Shown here piece after piece: positions 1 through 7,784 of a stretch of DNA of 64,000 nucleotides (positions within the stretch are counted from its first letter, which is position 1; every line of letters begins with the position of its first letter). A model generated the notes under the pieces. That model made no database searches, had not been told where the DNA came from, and saw nothing but the letters and a program-made list of their open reading frames with translations. The DNA is taken from NCBI RefSeq assembly GCF_000017805.1, contig NC_009767.1, forward strand, positions 5,001,001 through 5,065,000. Reading direction: 5' to 3'. Source of the stretch: Roseiflexus castenholzii DSM 13941. GTDB lineage: Bacteria > Chloroflexota > Chloroflexia > Chloroflexales > Roseiflexaceae. A program made the position numbers and the translations under genes.

Positions 1-344
1 CCGACGACCCACAAAGGACGCGAAGGCGCTCGACGTCTTGCCACCAACCCGCAACCTGCCACTTTCCCACCTGCAACCCCTCTTGCCGCGTGCCGCGCGC
101 CTCTTGCTTCAGTTGTCCCTTCTCAACCGAACGTTGTAACATTGCAACCAGCATCACAAAGAAACTCTAGTATCGTATCATATTGATGTTGTGTGATTAC
201 AACGCGAAGTTGTTACCTCACTCTCCTTGATACTGCCGCTTTTTGCTATAGTGGCAACGGAGCAGCCGCCTATAGCGCGCAGATGATGCGTTGTAGACGG
301 ATCTCCCCTCTGACGGTCAGTCGAAACGTGTCTGGAAAGGTATC
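1..344. other. intergenic region, no gene supported
   Basis: I see no convincing coding region here; the open frames present are shadows with no ribosome binding site. The last 100 bases contain TGCTATAGT at 244-252, which reads as an extended -10 element (TG-N-TATAGT) about 90 bases before the response-regulator start, so transcription of that gene probably begins near 260. No good -35 box is visible at the expected distance. Confidence 0.4.
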
Positions 345-755
345 GTGTCGAACTTGCAGCACATTCTGGTTGTCGACAACGATCCGGTTGCCGCGATGGT
401 GACGCAGCAGGGACTGCAACGACTGCTCGGCAAGGATGTCGAAGTCGCGCTGGCGCCATCGCCGGGGGCGGCCTGGCTGCGCTGTATGCGCGAGGCAGTC
501 GATCTGGTGATTGTTGATCCAAGCCCCCCAAGTCGCGCGGCAGCCGCGTTGATCAAGGCGCTGCACGACGAACGCCCTCACATTCCGGTCGTGGTGCTGA
601 CCGCATACGATACGCCGCGCCTTCGCACGCAGATGAAGCGGTTGGGTGTGCGCTACTATCTTGCCAAGCCGGTAGAATTGGCGGAGCTGAAGAATACGGT
701 CAGCGGCGTACTCGCGTCGCTCAACACGGTGCAGATGTCTTCGGCGGTGAATTGA
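345..755 (+). CDS. stand-alone response regulator receiver protein
   Basis: A 136-aa protein made almost entirely of one CheY-like receiver domain. The acidic pocket is visible at the N-terminus (VVDNDP), the likely phospho-acceptor Asp lies in VIVDPS near residue 57, the conserved Thr in VVLTAY near residue 85 and the conserved Lys in LAKPVE near residue 106. There is no output domain, so it probably signals by protein-protein contact, or it feeds a kinase encoded elsewhere. The start is GTG at 345, preceded by GGAAAGG. No histidine kinase lies next to it; the neighbouring genes run on the opposite strand and converge with it. Confidence 0.85.
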   Translation: MSNLQHILVVDNDPVAAMVTQQGLQRLLGKDVEVALAPSPGAAWLRCMREAVDLVIVDPSPPSRAAAALIKALHDERPHIPVVVLTAYDTPRLRTQMKRLGVRYYLAKPVELAELKNTVSGVLASLNTVQMSSAVN

Positions 756-778
756 CCCACGGCAGCAGTGCAACGTCG

Positions 779-1408
779 CTATGACGCCGCCTTCCTCCTC
801 ACATCGATCATCCCCAGCACATCGGCAACGGTGAATGCCGGGTTGCGATGACGTTGCGGTTCGATCATTAGATCGGCGATCTTTCTGTAGAGCGCAGCGC
901 GGCTGCGTACCAGTTGCGGGTAGCAGCGCGCCATGGTCGCTTCGGGAGTTTCGCCGGGGCGCGGACGGTACATGCCGTTCCAGACAATCGGGCGTGGTCG
1001 CGCCAGGTATTCTTTCAGCAATCGTACCCGCAGATCGGCGTCGTCCGCCAGGTAGACCATCGTCGTGCAGCGTTTGAGGCGCTCCAGGAGCGCGGCGTCG
1101 AGGTAGACAATACTGCCGGTCGTGTCGATGACGACATTCTTTTCTCCGGCAATTCGTTCCACAATCTCCTCCATGACGGCATGTTCACATGCACGATAGA
1201 TACGTTCTCGTTCGGCATAGTGCGCTTCGTAGGGAAATCCCATCCAGCGCCCGATGTCGTAGACCGTGACGGTATCAGCAGCGTAGATGGTTCGTAACCG
1301 CTCTGCAATCAGGTCATCGCAGTGCAGCGCGCGAAATCCGACGTCGGTCAATCGCGCCGCCCAGCGCGACTTGCCAATGCCCGCCATACCGATCAGCCCA
1401 ATGACCAC
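779..1408 (-). CDS. P-loop kinase-like protein (shikimate kinase-like fold)
   Basis: A 209-aa protein beginning with a Walker A loop GMAGIGKS (residues about 7-14), followed by HCDD near residue 29, a position where small-molecule kinases such as shikimate or gluconate kinase have an acidic substrate or Mg site. VVIDTTGS near residue 93 looks like a Walker B strand. It starts with GTG three bases after the acetoacetyl-CoA synthetase stop codon, so the two are co-transcribed. Its presence in an operon with aroC makes a shikimate-pathway role tempting, but it is longer than typical AroK (about 170 aa) and the shikimate-binding residues are not clear, so I call only a P-loop kinase. The substrate is unknown. 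Confidence 0.7.
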   Translation of the reverse strand: MVIGLIGMAGIGKSRWAARLTDVGFRALHCDDLIAERLRTIYAADTVTVYDIGRWMGFPYEAHYAERERIYRACEHAVMEEIVERIAGEKNVVIDTTGSIVYLDAALLERLKRCTTMVYLADDADLRVRLLKEYLARPRPIVWNGMYRPRPGETPEATMARCYPQLVRSRAALYRKIADLMIEPQRHRNPAFTVADVLGMIDVRRKAAS

Positions 1409-1411
1409 ACG

Positions 1412-3385
1412 CTACCTCTGAAGGTGTGCAGCAAGTTCCACAAATGCGTCAAGCGTCTCCGGGTTTGCCATAGCGTCGCGGTTGGCAGCTTTTTCGGGCG
1501 GGACGCCACGCAGGATTTTTTTGATCGGCACTTCCAGTTTTTTGCCGTTCAGCGTGCGTGGCACATCGGGAATGGCGATGATGTCATCGGGGACGTGGCG
1601 CGGCGAAAGGACGTTGCGAATATGGGTGCGAATCCGCTCTTTCAGGGTATCGTCCAGGGCGACGCCGGATTCGAGGACAACGAACAGATACATGCGGGCG
1701 GTCCCATCGGGATGCTCCAGATCGATCACCAGACTGTCGCGCACCTCGGCGACCCCTTCGACAGCGCGGTACATTTCGCTCGTCCCCATGCGCACGCCAT
1801 GGCGGTTGATCGTCGAATCGGAGCGCCCGTAGATGACCAGTGTGCCTCGTTCCGTGAGTTTGACCCAATCGCCGTGACGCCAGACGCCGGGATAGACCTC
1901 GAAGTAACTGCTGCGGTAGCGTGATCCATCGGCATCTCCCCAGAAAAAGAGCGGCATGGAAGGAAGCGGCGCAGTGATGACCAGTTCACCGACATCGCCA
2001 ACGATGGAACGCCCCTGTTCGTCGAAGACCTCGACGCGCGCCCCCAGACAGCGGCACTGGATTTCGCCGGCAGTCACCGGCAGCAACGGGCAACCGCCGA
2101 CGAATGCCGTACAGACGTCGGTGCCGCCGCTAAGCGAAACGAGCCAGAGATCGCGTTTGACGCGCTGATAGACCCAGTGAAACCCTTCAACCGGCAGTGG
2201 GGAACCGGTCGAGCCCATAGCACGCAGACGGGTCAAGTCGAACGATTCGCCAGGCGTAATCCCGGCTTTGCGGCATGCGGTCAGGTAGGCAGCGCTCGTG
2301 CCGAACAGGGTCATGCCGGTATCGGCGGCGAATCGCCAGAGCGCATTCATATCGGGCCAGGCAGGACTGCCGTCGTACAGCAGAAGGGTGCTACCCATCA
2401 GCAGACCGCTGACCAGGAAGTTCCACATCATCCAGCCGGTGGTAGTGAACCAGAAGAAGCGGTCCTGCGGACGAAGATCGAGGTGCAATGCGAGCGATTT
2501 CAGATGTTCGAGCAGGATGCCGCCATGCCCCTGAACAATCGGCTTCGGCAGACCGGTCGTGCCGGATGAATAGAGAATCCAGAGCGGATGATCGAAAGGA
2601 ACCGCTTCGAACTGAAGCGGAGCATCATAGTTCAGCAGTTCGTCCCACAGAATCGCATCCGCCTCCTGAGCACCGGGATCAAGATATGGGACCAGCACCA
2701 CACGCTCGACGCCGGGAAGCGCAGCGCGCAGTTCGGTAAGCGCTGCGCGGCGGTCGAAAGCACGCCCGCCATAGCGGTAACCATCGACGGCGATCAGCAC
2801 ACGCGGCTCGATCTGGCGGAAACGGTCGGCAACGCTGGCAACTCCCATATCGGGCGAACAACTCGACCAGATGGCGCCAAGCGAAGCGCAGGCAAGGAAG
2901 GCGATAACCGCCTGCGGCGCATTGGGCAACACTGCCGCCACCCGATCTCCCCGGCGAACGCCAAGCGCCCGAAGACCGGCAGCGACCGCCCCAACCTGAC
3001 GCTGCACATCTGCCCAGGTCATTGTCTGGAGTGATCCGCCTTCGGATTGGAAGATAATCGCGGCGCGTTCTGCATCGGCATAGCGGAAGGCATGTGCTGC
3101 ATAATTGAGGGTAGCGCCGGGGAACCAGACCGCGCCGGGCATGCTGGCGTCGGCCAGCACTGCCTGCGGCGACGTGGTCGCCTGCACGTCGAAGAAGTCC
3201 CAGATCGATTGCCAGAACGCCGACAGATCGGTGATCGACCACTGCCAGAGGGTGTGGTAATCATCGAACCTCAGATCGCGCGTATGCGCCAGCCAGTCGA
3301 TATACCGTTGCATAACACTGGCGCGCACCATTTCCGAGGACGGCGACCAGAGCAAGTCGCCTTCGCGGACAGGATGCTCAATCAT
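1412..3385 (-). CDS. acetoacetyl-CoA synthetase
   Basis: A 657-aa adenylate-forming enzyme that activates acetoacetate with ATP and CoA in the cytoplasm. The ACAS N-terminal motif WFPGATLNYA (about residues 88-97) and the AMP-binding P-loop LYSSGTTGLPKP (about 272-283) are present. Near the C-terminus the typical VPRTLNGKKLEVPIKK carries the catalytic Lys (about residue 615). Acetoacetyl-CoA synthetases are usually about 650 aa and carry this N-terminal form, which separates them from acetyl-CoA synthetase. It follows aroC by 21 bases and precedes the small kinase by 3, so it is mid-operon. It may serve polyhydroxybutyrate or ketone-body recycling; this is inferred from the family, not from context. 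Confidence 0.9.
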   Translation of the reverse strand: MIEHPVREGDLLWSPSSEMVRASVMQRYIDWLAHTRDLRFDDYHTLWQWSITDLSAFWQSIWDFFDVQATTSPQAVLADASMPGAVWFPGATLNYAAHAFRYADAERAAIIFQSEGGSLQTMTWADVQRQVGAVAAGLRALGVRRGDRVAAVLPNAPQAVIAFLACASLGAIWSSCSPDMGVASVADRFRQIEPRVLIAVDGYRYGGRAFDRRAALTELRAALPGVERVVLVPYLDPGAQEADAILWDELLNYDAPLQFEAVPFDHPLWILYSSGTTGLPKPIVQGHGGILLEHLKSLALHLDLRPQDRFFWFTTTGWMMWNFLVSGLLMGSTLLLYDGSPAWPDMNALWRFAADTGMTLFGTSAAYLTACRKAGITPGESFDLTRLRAMGSTGSPLPVEGFHWVYQRVKRDLWLVSLSGGTDVCTAFVGGCPLLPVTAGEIQCRCLGARVEVFDEQGRSIVGDVGELVITAPLPSMPLFFWGDADGSRYRSSYFEVYPGVWRHGDWVKLTERGTLVIYGRSDSTINRHGVRMGTSEMYRAVEGVAEVRDSLVIDLEHPDGTARMYLFVVLESGVALDDTLKERIRTHIRNVLSPRHVPDDIIAIPDVPRTLNGKKLEVPIKKILRGVPPEKAANRDAMANPETLDAFVELAAHLQR

Positions 3386-3406
3386 ACGCTATCATCCGTC
3401 TCTTCG

Positions 3407-4483
3407 TCATCTCTCCATCCGTGCCAGGCGCTGACGCAGCAGATGATCGGCGAGCACCAACGCCAGCATCGCCTCGGCGATTGGAACCAACCGCGGGAGC
3501 ACCGTTGGGTCGTGGCGCCCGTGGATTTCGATCTCCGTCGGATTTCCCTCACGGTCAACGGTGCGTTGCAGTCGAGCAATCGAAGCGGGAGGCTTGGCAG
3601 CAATGCGCAGCACAATTTCTTCACCGGTGCTGATCCCGCCGAGAATGCCACCGTGGTGGTTGGACGATGTTCCAATTGTGCCATCGGCGCGACGCTCGAA
3701 AGGATCATTGTGGACAGAGCCGGTCATATGCGCTACACCGAACCCTTCGCCGAACTCAACGCCCTTAATTGCCGGGATGCTGAACATTGCCTTGCCAATA
3801 TCCGCCTGAAGTTTGTCGAAGACCGGTTCGCCGAGACCGGGGGGAACGCCGCGCGCTCGCACTTCGACGATACCACCGAGCGAGTCAAGGCTGCGGCGCG
3901 CCTGTTCGACCCGCTCGACCATCAGCGCTGCGACGCGCGCATCCGGGCAGCGCATGATATTACGCTCGATTTCGCTCTCGTCGATCACCTCGGCCTTCAG
4001 ATCGCCGAGTTGTGCCGTCCAGGCAATAATCGATACGCCGTGCTGCGCCAGGAGGCGTTTCGCAACTGCGCCGCCGGCAACGCGCCCTATCGTCTCGCGC
4101 GCGCTGCTACGCCCGCCACCACGCCAGTCGCGGAAGCCATATTTGACATCCCAGGTGTAATCGGCATGACCGGGGCGGTAGAGGTCTTTGATATTTTCGT
4201 AGTGCCCCGGCTTCGCATCGGTGTTGAACACCAGCATACTGATGGGCGCGCCGGTCGCGCGGCCCTCGAAGACGCCAGACAGAATCTGCACCTGGTCGGA
4301 TTCTTGACGCGCCGATGTCACCCGGCTCTGCCCGACCCGTCGGCGATTCAGTTCATGCTGAATATAGTCTTCCGAGATGTCGAGACCTGCGGGGCATCCA
4401 TCCACCACGCACCCCACTGCCGGTCCGTGCGACTCCCCCCAGGTAGTCAACCGAAAAACCTGTCCAAAGGTATTTCCAGGCAT
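3407..4483 (-). CDS. aroC: chorismate synthase
   Basis: A 358-aa enzyme catalysing the last step of the shikimate pathway, EPSP to chorismate, with reduced FMN. Signature blocks are visible: TTWGESHGPAVG near residue 13, RRRVGQSRVTSARQESDQ near residue 47, and FRDWRGGGRSSARETIGRVAGG around 125-145, which hold the FMN and phosphate-binding His and Arg residues. The length is normal for the bacterial enzyme. The ATG start has AAAGGAC upstream. It lies 19 bases after the TPR membrane protein gene and 21 before acetoacetyl-CoA synthetase, so it belongs to the same minus-strand operon. No other aro genes are in the window. Confidence 0.96.
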   Translation of the reverse strand: MPGNTFGQVFRLTTWGESHGPAVGCVVDGCPAGLDISEDYIQHELNRRRVGQSRVTSARQESDQVQILSGVFEGRATGAPISMLVFNTDAKPGHYENIKDLYRPGHADYTWDVKYGFRDWRGGGRSSARETIGRVAGGAVAKRLLAQHGVSIIAWTAQLGDLKAEVIDESEIERNIMRCPDARVAALMVERVEQARRSLDSLGGIVEVRARGVPPGLGEPVFDKLQADIGKAMFSIPAIKGVEFGEGFGVAHMTGSVHNDPFERRADGTIGTSSNHHGGILGGISTGEEIVLRIAAKPPASIARLQRTVDREGNPTEIEIHGRHDPTVLPRLVPIAEAMLALVLADHLLRQRLARMER

Positions 4484-4502
4484 GGACGTCCTTTATCTTC
4501 AT

Positions 4503-5897
4503 TCACCGTTCTTTCTGAGATGCCAGACGTTCGACCAGCGCGCGATCGTCCGCCAGACCGGGTTGGTGAGGCGCCGTCTGCATCGCCCGATCGAGCATGG
4601 TCCGCGCCTTGTCGAACTGTTTCAACCGCGCATACGCCAGCCCCAGAGCACGCAGACAGGTCACGTCGTAGGGCGCTTTTTTGACTGCCCATTCCCATTC
4701 GAGCGCCGCAGCATACCACATCCCACGGTTCTTGAGCGCAACACCATTGTTATAGTGCGTCACGTGGTCAGAGGGCTTCACGATATGGCGGAAACGTTCG
4801 AGTCTGCCGACAATATGATGATACCCGGCGATAGTCAGCGCGAGAGCGGCAATATGCGCAACAATCGCGCTGATTGCGACGATTCTGGCGCCGGATAGCA
4901 ACCGCGTTGTCCACTCCGGCGGAAGGGTCGTCGCGCCGATCAGTCGCTCGAGCATCACCGGCATTATATCGGGGCGACCGACGAGCGCAAGGGCGCCGAT
5001 CAACCCGGCAACGGTCAACCCGGTTGCCAGGTACAGCCCCCAGACGGAGCGTTGTGCCAGTTGTTGCGCCGCCGACAACCCGATCAGAGCCATTAGAATG
5101 AGGAGTGCGGCGGGTATCAGGATACCGATGAGAAAGCCGCGCGCCGGATTTTCTTGATAAAGGAGCAAACCGAGGGCAGGAAAGACGAGCGCGATCAGCA
5201 CTGTCGCCATCGCGCCGCCGCGCCACAGCCAGACCAGCGCCGACACCATTGGTGATCGTTCTTCCGACGGAGCCACCCGTACCAGCAGGCTTTCGTTGCA
5301 CTGCGTGCAGCGGCGCTGTGCTTCGACGGTTGGCGCGCCGCAGTAGGGGCAGGGGATCGTGTTGTCGTCCGTTTCGATTGACGCAAGACGCGCAGCGGAT
5401 GTTGCCGCTGCCCGATTGGGCGCGCGAGCGCCACTCTGCACGGCAGCGCGCCCTGGCGCCGGCACGGACGAAACGCTCTGGCGAGCAGGCGCCGGCGCAG
5501 CCTGAACATTCTGGCGGGCAGGCGCCGGCATCACCGCGACGTCCGCCAGAGTCGCCCGATATGCGCGCAGGCGGGTGAGCGCGAAGGCGCCGGCATCGAT
5601 CTCACGTTCGGTGTTACCGCCGCGTTCCAGCAACGGGGAAGGCGGCAACGGCAGACCAATCCGGGCGTGAAGCCATTCCAGACCCTGGCGAGCGCGCACA
5701 TTGGACGGGTTCAGCGCCAGCACGTTTTCCAGGCAGATTTTCACATCGTTGGGATCATCAACGACTCCCGACAGCCAGAGCCAGGCGCGTTCGTTGCGCG
5801 GGTCCACTTCCAGCGTGCGCATCAACAGAACACGCGCATCGTCACGGCGACCATCACGCGCCGCCGCGATTGCCTGATGCAAAGTATCGGCATTCAT
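4503..5897 (-). CDS. TPR and zinc-ribbon membrane protein
   Basis: A 464-aa protein of unknown function with a clear modular layout. Residues 1-80 form TPR-like helices (ARVLLMRTLEVDPRNERAWLWLSG), followed by a Pro/Ala/Arg linker with three related PAPARQ-type units (about 115-165). A zinc ribbon with two CxxC pairs (CPYCG and CTQC, about 180-200) follows, then four hydrophobic segments between about 220 and 360, and a second TPR block at the C-terminus. The TPR blocks probably face the cytoplasm as protein-binding surfaces. It lies 23 bases after the amidohydrolase gene. This domain mix is common among uncharacterised Chloroflexota proteins; I cannot assign a role. Confidence 0.75.
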   Translation of the reverse strand: MNADTLHQAIAAARDGRRDDARVLLMRTLEVDPRNERAWLWLSGVVDDPNDVKICLENVLALNPSNVRARQGLEWLHARIGLPLPPSPLLERGGNTEREIDAGAFALTRLRAYRATLADVAVMPAPARQNVQAAPAPARQSVSSVPAPGRAAVQSGARAPNRAAATSAARLASIETDDNTIPCPYCGAPTVEAQRRCTQCNESLLVRVAPSEERSPMVSALVWLWRGGAMATVLIALVFPALGLLLYQENPARGFLIGILIPAALLILMALIGLSAAQQLAQRSVWGLYLATGLTVAGLIGALALVGRPDIMPVMLERLIGATTLPPEWTTRLLSGARIVAISAIVAHIAALALTIAGYHHIVGRLERFRHIVKPSDHVTHYNNGVALKNRGMWYAAALEWEWAVKKAPYDVTCLRALGLAYARLKQFDKARTMLDRAMQTAPHQPGLADDRALVERLASQKER

Positions 5898-5920
5898 AGA
5901 CGCATCCTTCGATGATGCCG

Positions 5921-7522
5921 TTACAGGCGTTCCTGTTCCCAGACAACCTTGCCTTCGAGGATGGTCATCTCGGCACGAATCGTGTGCAACGCCGATGGAT
6001 CGAGTTTGAAGGGGTCGGCGGACAGTATCGCAAAGTCGGCGAGCATGCCAGGCGCAATCACACCCTGTTCAGCGGCAGCGCCCGCCGCCACCGCACACCC
6101 ATAGCAAAAACCACGCAACGCCTCTTCGACTGTCAGGCGCTGTTCAGAATACCAACCGCCATCCGGCGTGCCCTCCGGTCGCTGGCGGGTGACCGCAGCA
6201 TGGACGCTGAGCCAGGGATTGAGCGATTCGACCGGCGCATCAGAGCCGAACGCGAGGGTTGCGCCAGCATCGAGAAACGAGCGCCAGGCGTATGCATACG
6301 CGCAGCGCTTCCCCCAAAGCACATCCGCCACCTCCATATCGGCAGTGCAATGGATCGGTTGCATCGAGGCAATAACGCCGAGGCGCGCAAAACGGGGCAG
6401 ATCATCCGGATGCACCACCTGGCAGTGCTCGATGCGGTTGGGGATGGACAACGGAGGCGCACCGGGCAGCGCCGCTTCGATGGCGTCGAGCACCTTGCGA
6501 TTGGCAGCATCGCCGATGGCATGCACCATCACCGCTAAACCGCCGTGGATCGCGCGGCGCACAGCATGGCGCAACTCCCCAGATGACAGCACTGCAATCC
6601 CGCGATTGCTGCTCCCCTCATAAGGGGCAAGCATATCTGCGGTTTGCGAGCCGAGCGACCCATCAGCAAACATCTTGATGCCCCCAAGACGGATCCAGCG
6701 ATCGCCAAGCCCGCTGTGCAACCCCAGCGCCAGCGCTGCATCGAGACCGTCGAGACCAAGATAGACCAGGCAGCGCAACTGAAGGTGACCGCGCTCACGG
6801 AGCGTTTGCAGGTCATCAAGCGTCATCCGACCATCGCCAGGGGTCATGCTCGTGGGCAGATGCATCCCAACCATCCCATACGAGTGCGCCTCTTCGATTG
6901 CCTCACGAACCGCAGCCAGGCGCTCCTCCTGCCCGGGTTCAGGAATATGGCGTCGCACCAGGTCGATTGCGGTTTCCAGCAGAATGCCGGTCGGTTCGCC
7001 GCGCTCACGCTGGATCGCGCCACCGACAGGATCGGGCGTCTCGGCAGTGATCCCTGCCAGGCGCAGCGCGGCGCTGCTGACCCAGGCGGAATGCCCGTCC
7101 TTCCGCGAGAAGTACGCCGGTCGATCACCGATGACGGCATCGAGGTCGGCAGCAGTGGGCCAGCGCCCCCACCGCGAATGATCCCAGCCGCGCCCCTGCA
7201 CCCACGCGCCAGCGGGGAGACGTTCCGCCGCTACGCCGATCTGTTGGAGCGCATCGTCAAGGGTTGCCGCATCGTCGAGCCGGACGTTGCGCCGCGCCAG
7301 CGCATGCGCAATCAAGTGAACATGCGCATCGGTGAGCGCCGGAATGAGAGCGCGACCGTTGAGATTGATTCCCTCAGCGCGACCGGTGACGGCAGCGCGC
7401 ACCTTGCCCTCACTGCCGACGGCAATGACGCGCCCATTGCGTATAGCAACCGCTTGCGCGCGGGGGTGAGCCGGGTCGAGGGTGTAAATGGGACCATTGT
7501 AGAGAATGATCGGATCGCTCAT
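5921..7522 (-). CDS. amidohydrolase, YtcJ-like
   Basis: A 533-aa metal-dependent hydrolase of the amidohydrolase superfamily. The N-terminus has the usual beta-sandwich start (ILYNGPIYTLDPAHPRAQAVAIRNGRV), then the metal motif DAHVHL near residue 60. RIEHCQVVHPDD (about 365) supplies a metal-binding His and GSDAPVESLNPW (about 425) the catalytic Asp, as in YtcJ-type enzymes. A longer reading frame extends upstream to 7618, but I choose the ATG at 7522 because the preceding residues are basic and unlike the family, GAGAAG lies upstream, and a promoter falls inside the extension. It is the first gene of the operon containing aroC. The substrate is not predictable. Confidence 0.87.
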   Translation of the reverse strand: MSDPIILYNGPIYTLDPAHPRAQAVAIRNGRVIAVGSEGKVRAAVTGRAEGINLNGRALIPALTDAHVHLIAHALARRNVRLDDAATLDDALQQIGVAAERLPAGAWVQGRGWDHSRWGRWPTAADLDAVIGDRPAYFSRKDGHSAWVSSAALRLAGITAETPDPVGGAIQRERGEPTGILLETAIDLVRRHIPEPGQEERLAAVREAIEEAHSYGMVGMHLPTSMTPGDGRMTLDDLQTLRERGHLQLRCLVYLGLDGLDAALALGLHSGLGDRWIRLGGIKMFADGSLGSQTADMLAPYEGSSNRGIAVLSSGELRHAVRRAIHGGLAVMVHAIGDAANRKVLDAIEAALPGAPPLSIPNRIEHCQVVHPDDLPRFARLGVIASMQPIHCTADMEVADVLWGKRCAYAYAWRSFLDAGATLAFGSDAPVESLNPWLSVHAAVTRQRPEGTPDGGWYSEQRLTVEEALRGFCYGCAVAAGAAAEQGVIAPGMLADFAILSADPFKLDPSALHTIRAEMTILEGKVVWEQERL

Positions 7523-7589
7523 GATCGTCTTCTCACAGGCGCCGGAGCGCATACGGATGAGGCGTCGGCTTTTCTTGATGCGTATTCGC

Positions 7590-7618
7590 ATGGTACGGAT
7601 GAAGAAAGAAGTTGTCAA
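7590..7618 (-). promoter_or_regulatory. sigma70-type promoter of the amidohydrolase-aroC operon
   Basis: Read on the minus strand there is TTGACA (7618-7613), a 17-base spacer and TACCAT (7595-7590). The -35 box is perfect and the -10 box matches 4 of 6 positions. Transcription would start near 7583, leaving about 60 bases of leader before the ATG at 7522. Confidence 0.5.
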
Positions 7619-7710
7619 TGATCAGAAAGATGAAAGGGTAGAGCGGTGACGAGAGGGGTGCGCCGCCGGAGAGACAGACGCCATCCGGTCACGCATTGGA
7701 CACGCCCATC

Positions 7711-7719
7711 TGGTAAAAT
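7711..7719 (+). promoter_or_regulatory. extended -10 promoter element upstream of the GAF/GGDEF gene
   Basis: TGGTAAAAT is an extended -10 (TG-N-TAAAAT) placed about 65 bases before the GGDEF gene start. There is no matching -35 box. It lies in the divergent intergenic region shared with the amidohydrolase operon. Confidence 0.35.
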
Positions 7720-7784
7720 TAAGCAAATGTAAGGCGCCCACGTGGCGCAATAACCCACAACTCATAACCCCACAACCTCTCACC

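Noticed and set aside
3047..4684. A 545-codon open frame on the plus strand opposite acetoacetyl-CoA synthetase and aroC
   Set aside because: It is antisense to two strongly supported genes and has no recognisable domain or ribosome binding site; such frames are common in GC-rich genomes.
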